DNA of 64,000 bases from an uncultured Bacilli bacterium (GTDB lineage Bacteria; Bacillota_I; Bacilli_A; RF39; UBA660). Each line of letters begins with the position of its first letter. The stretch's first letter is position 1. The stretch lies in NCBI GenBank assembly GCA_934167485.1, contig CAKPKL010000008.1, positions 1 through 64,000 of the forward strand, given 5' to 3'. Both the position numbers and the translations under genes were made by a program. The notes under the pieces are model-generated. The model saw only the letters and a list, made by a program, of their open reading frames with translations, was not told the origin of the DNA and made no database searches. Below, in pieces: positions 62,672 to 64,000 of the stretch.

Positions 62672-64000
62672 ATGAATCTGTATCAAATTAGAAATATTTT
62701 AGCTACTGGTAAAAAACTTGTTGAATTACCACTTCGTGTTACATTTTATGCTCGTGTATCAACAGATCATGAAGAACAATTAAATTCATTAGAAAATCAA
62801 GTTATGTATTTTGAAAATTATATAAAAGGACAAGATAATTGGACATTTGTTGCTGGTTATGTAGATGAGGGTATATCAGGTACTAGTGTAAATAAACGTG
62901 ATAATTTTCTTAAAATGATTAATGATGCAAAGACAGGTAAATTTAATTTAATATTAACAAAAGAAATATCGAGGTTTTCAAGAAATACTGTTGATAGTAT
63001 AAAATATACACAAGAATTATTAGCTAATAATGTAGGTGTATTTTTCTTAAATGATAACATAAACACATTTGATTCAGACTCAGAACTCCGTTTAACTATT
63101 ATGTCATCTATTGCACAAGATGAAGTACGAAAACTATCAGAAAGAATTAGATTTGGATATAAAAGGAGTATAGAAAAAGGTGTGGTTCCTGGAAATGACA
63201 ATTTTTATGGTTATAAAAAGAATAAAGGTAAGTTAGAAATAGTTGAAGAAGAGGCAGAGTTAATTAGACTTATATTTAATGAATATAGTAAAGAACATAT
63301 GGGAACATCTAAACTAGGTCATTACTTGTTTAATAAATATAATATTAAGAGTAAAACTAATAAGCCACTTGCAGGAACTGTTATTGGAAGAATAATTAGA
63401 AACCCAAAATATAAAGGTTATTTTTGTGCTCATAAAGAAACTACAGTTGATTATCATTCTAAAAAAAGAATTAGATTTAAACCTGAAGAATGGATAGTTT
63501 ATAAAGATAATGAGAGTTGTCCTCCGATTGTATCGGAAGAATTATGGGAAAAATGTAATGAAATATTAAACAAAAACTCTCATAAACATAAAACACATAC
63601 TAGAACAGATATGAGATATGCCTTATCTGGTAAGATTAAATGTTATCATGATGGAGCAACTTTTATAAAAGGTGGTTATAAGAATAAAAGAACAGGGGTG
63701 GAAAGTAAATATTGGGGTTGCTCTAATTACAGAAAATATGGAAAGGAAAAAATAAATGGCTGTAATACACCAATTATTCATTATGAAGAATTATCAGATA
63801 TATTTAAAAAAATGGCGAGTATTTTCTTAAATAAAGAAAGTAAAATTATAAAAGAAATATATGATTTAATAAGTGAAACAAAAATAAAAAATGATTATAC
63901 TAAAGAGGTAAATGACATAGATAAAAAAATAGAAGATATTAAGAGTGCTAAAATAGAACTAATTAACATGAGAGCTAGAAAAGAAATAGATTCAGAAGAA
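62672..64000 (+). CDS. Large serine recombinase (partial, runs off window)
   Basis: The open frame spans 443 codons up to the window end without a stop. The catalytic domain carries TFYARVSTDHEEQLNSLENQ, with the nucleophile Ser at about residue 30, then TKEISRFSRNTVDS. The recombinase domain follows (about 180-290; GTSKLGHYLF, GRIIRNPKYKGYF), and a zinc-ribbon-like stretch with CYHDGATF...YWGCSNY...GCN (about 325-370), then a coiled-coil. This architecture belongs to large serine integrases and TnpX-type transposases. It starts at ATG 62672, 11 bp after AAGGAGG, and very likely mobilises the element that interrupts the carboxypeptidase gene. Confidence 0.9.
   Translation, partial: MNLYQIRNILATGKKLVELPLRVTFYARVSTDHEEQLNSLENQVMYFENYIKGQDNWTFVAGYVDEGISGTSVNKRDNFLKMINDAKTGKFNLILTKEISRFSRNTVDSIKYTQELLANNVGVFFLNDNINTFDSDSELRLTIMSSIAQDEVRKLSERIRFGYKRSIEKGVVPGNDNFYGYKKNKGKLEIVEEEAELIRLIFNEYSKEHMGTSKLGHYLFNKYNIKSKTNKPLAGTVIGRIIRNPKYKGYFCAHKETTVDYHSKKRIRFKPEEWIVYKDNESCPPIVSEELWEKCNEILNKNSHKHKTHTRTDMRYALSGKIKCYHDGATFIKGGYKNKRTGVESKYWGCSNYRKYGKEKINGCNTPIIHYEELSDIFKKMASIFLNKESKIIKEIYDLISETKIKNDYTKEVNDIDKKIEDIKSAKIELINMRARKEIDSEE

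Larger units (their letters stand above)
54715..64000 (+). mobile_element. Putative integrated element with large serine recombinase (right end outside window)
   Basis: The left border is placed at about 54715-54735, where the carboxypeptidase reading frame breaks. The content is a WYL regulator, a coupled metabolic operon, a small gene and a large serine recombinase. Serine recombinase genes usually lie close to one end of their element and integrate inside genes. The right border, and the att core as a direct repeat, are not in the window. The exact left junction is therefore an estimate. Confidence 0.65.

Noticed and set aside
1..64000. Mycoplasma genetic code (TGA as Trp)
   Set aside because: Several genes end in TGA at the expected place (for example ftsY at 23847 and the methyltransferase at 7667) and Trp is TGG throughout.
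1..64000. tRNA or rRNA genes
   Set aside because: I saw no GGTTCGAATCC-type T-arm or rRNA-like GC-rich stretch in the intergenic regions.

Overview
The window is about 64 kb of very AT-rich DNA from a low-GC Gram-positive bacterium (Firmicutes/Bacillota). It most resembles the poorly cultured gut Bacilli with reduced genomes. The reasons are: the Bacillus-type order secE-nusG-rplK-rplA-rplJ-rplL-methyltransferase-rpoB-rpoC; the ftsY-ylxM/ffh grouping; strong GGAGG ribosome binding sites; sigma-A promoters (TTGACA or TTGAAA, 17 bp, TATAAT); a Firmicutes-type (T7SSb) type VII secretion locus; and cell-wall carboxypeptidases. TGA is used as a stop and Trp is TGG, so this is not the Mycoplasma code.

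Layout. 1-2.0 kb: a type IV pilin-like surface gene. 2.0-15.1 kb: transcription and translation core (secE, nusG, GH25 lysozyme, L11, L1, the L10 leader, L10, L7/L12, a lipoprotein, an RsmC-like methyltransferase, rpoB, rpoC). 15.1-22.8 kb: two more pilin-like genes, two Tim44-like zinc-ribbon membrane proteins, a radical SAM protein, a short-chain dehydrogenase and a decayed pilin-like copy. 22.9-30.4 kb: the SRP cluster ftsY-(membrane protein)-ylxM, interrupted by a HerA-like ATPase and two tandem pilin-like genes before ffh. 30.5-40.3 kb: a compact type VII secretion locus (FHA-EssC, EsaB-like protein, WXG100-type proteins, a metallopeptidase-like lipoprotein, a DUF4176 protein with tandem repeats). 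40.4-44.4 kb: an HD/P-loop kinase fusion, a CotD-like protein, a gene remnant, two tandem structured non-coding RNAs, a double-ASCH protein and a membrane protein. 44.5-54.3 kb: three VanY-type carboxypeptidases on the minus strand, MTA/SAH nucleosidase, two ABC ATPase-permease fusions and an XRE-family membrane regulator. 54.3-64 kb: a D-Ala-D-Ala carboxypeptidase gene cut off after its SGN motif, then an apparent mobile element with a WYL regulator, a five-gene metabolic operon (HAD, HAD-PRTase, DHH, APH-like kinase, PfkB-SIS) and a large serine recombinase that runs off the window end.

Most notable signals. (1) Five intact and one decayed pilin-like genes share promoter, 37-39 nt leader and N-terminus, but carry unrelated C-terminal domains (DUF6273-like, phage-tail-like, GLUG beta-helix, a novel pair). 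One has a 15-G tract at its start codon region that looks like a phase-variation switch. (2) Two adjacent ~310-334 nt RNAs have their own promoters and terminators, and stem-preserving (compensatory) differences between them. (3) A recombinase-borne operon of HAD, phosphoribosyltransferase, DHH, kinase and PfkB-SIS proteins suggests an undescribed nucleotide/sugar-phosphate pathway or defence cargo. (4) Terminators and the next gene's promoter are repeatedly fused, with the -35 box inside the terminator hairpin and the U-tract as spacer.
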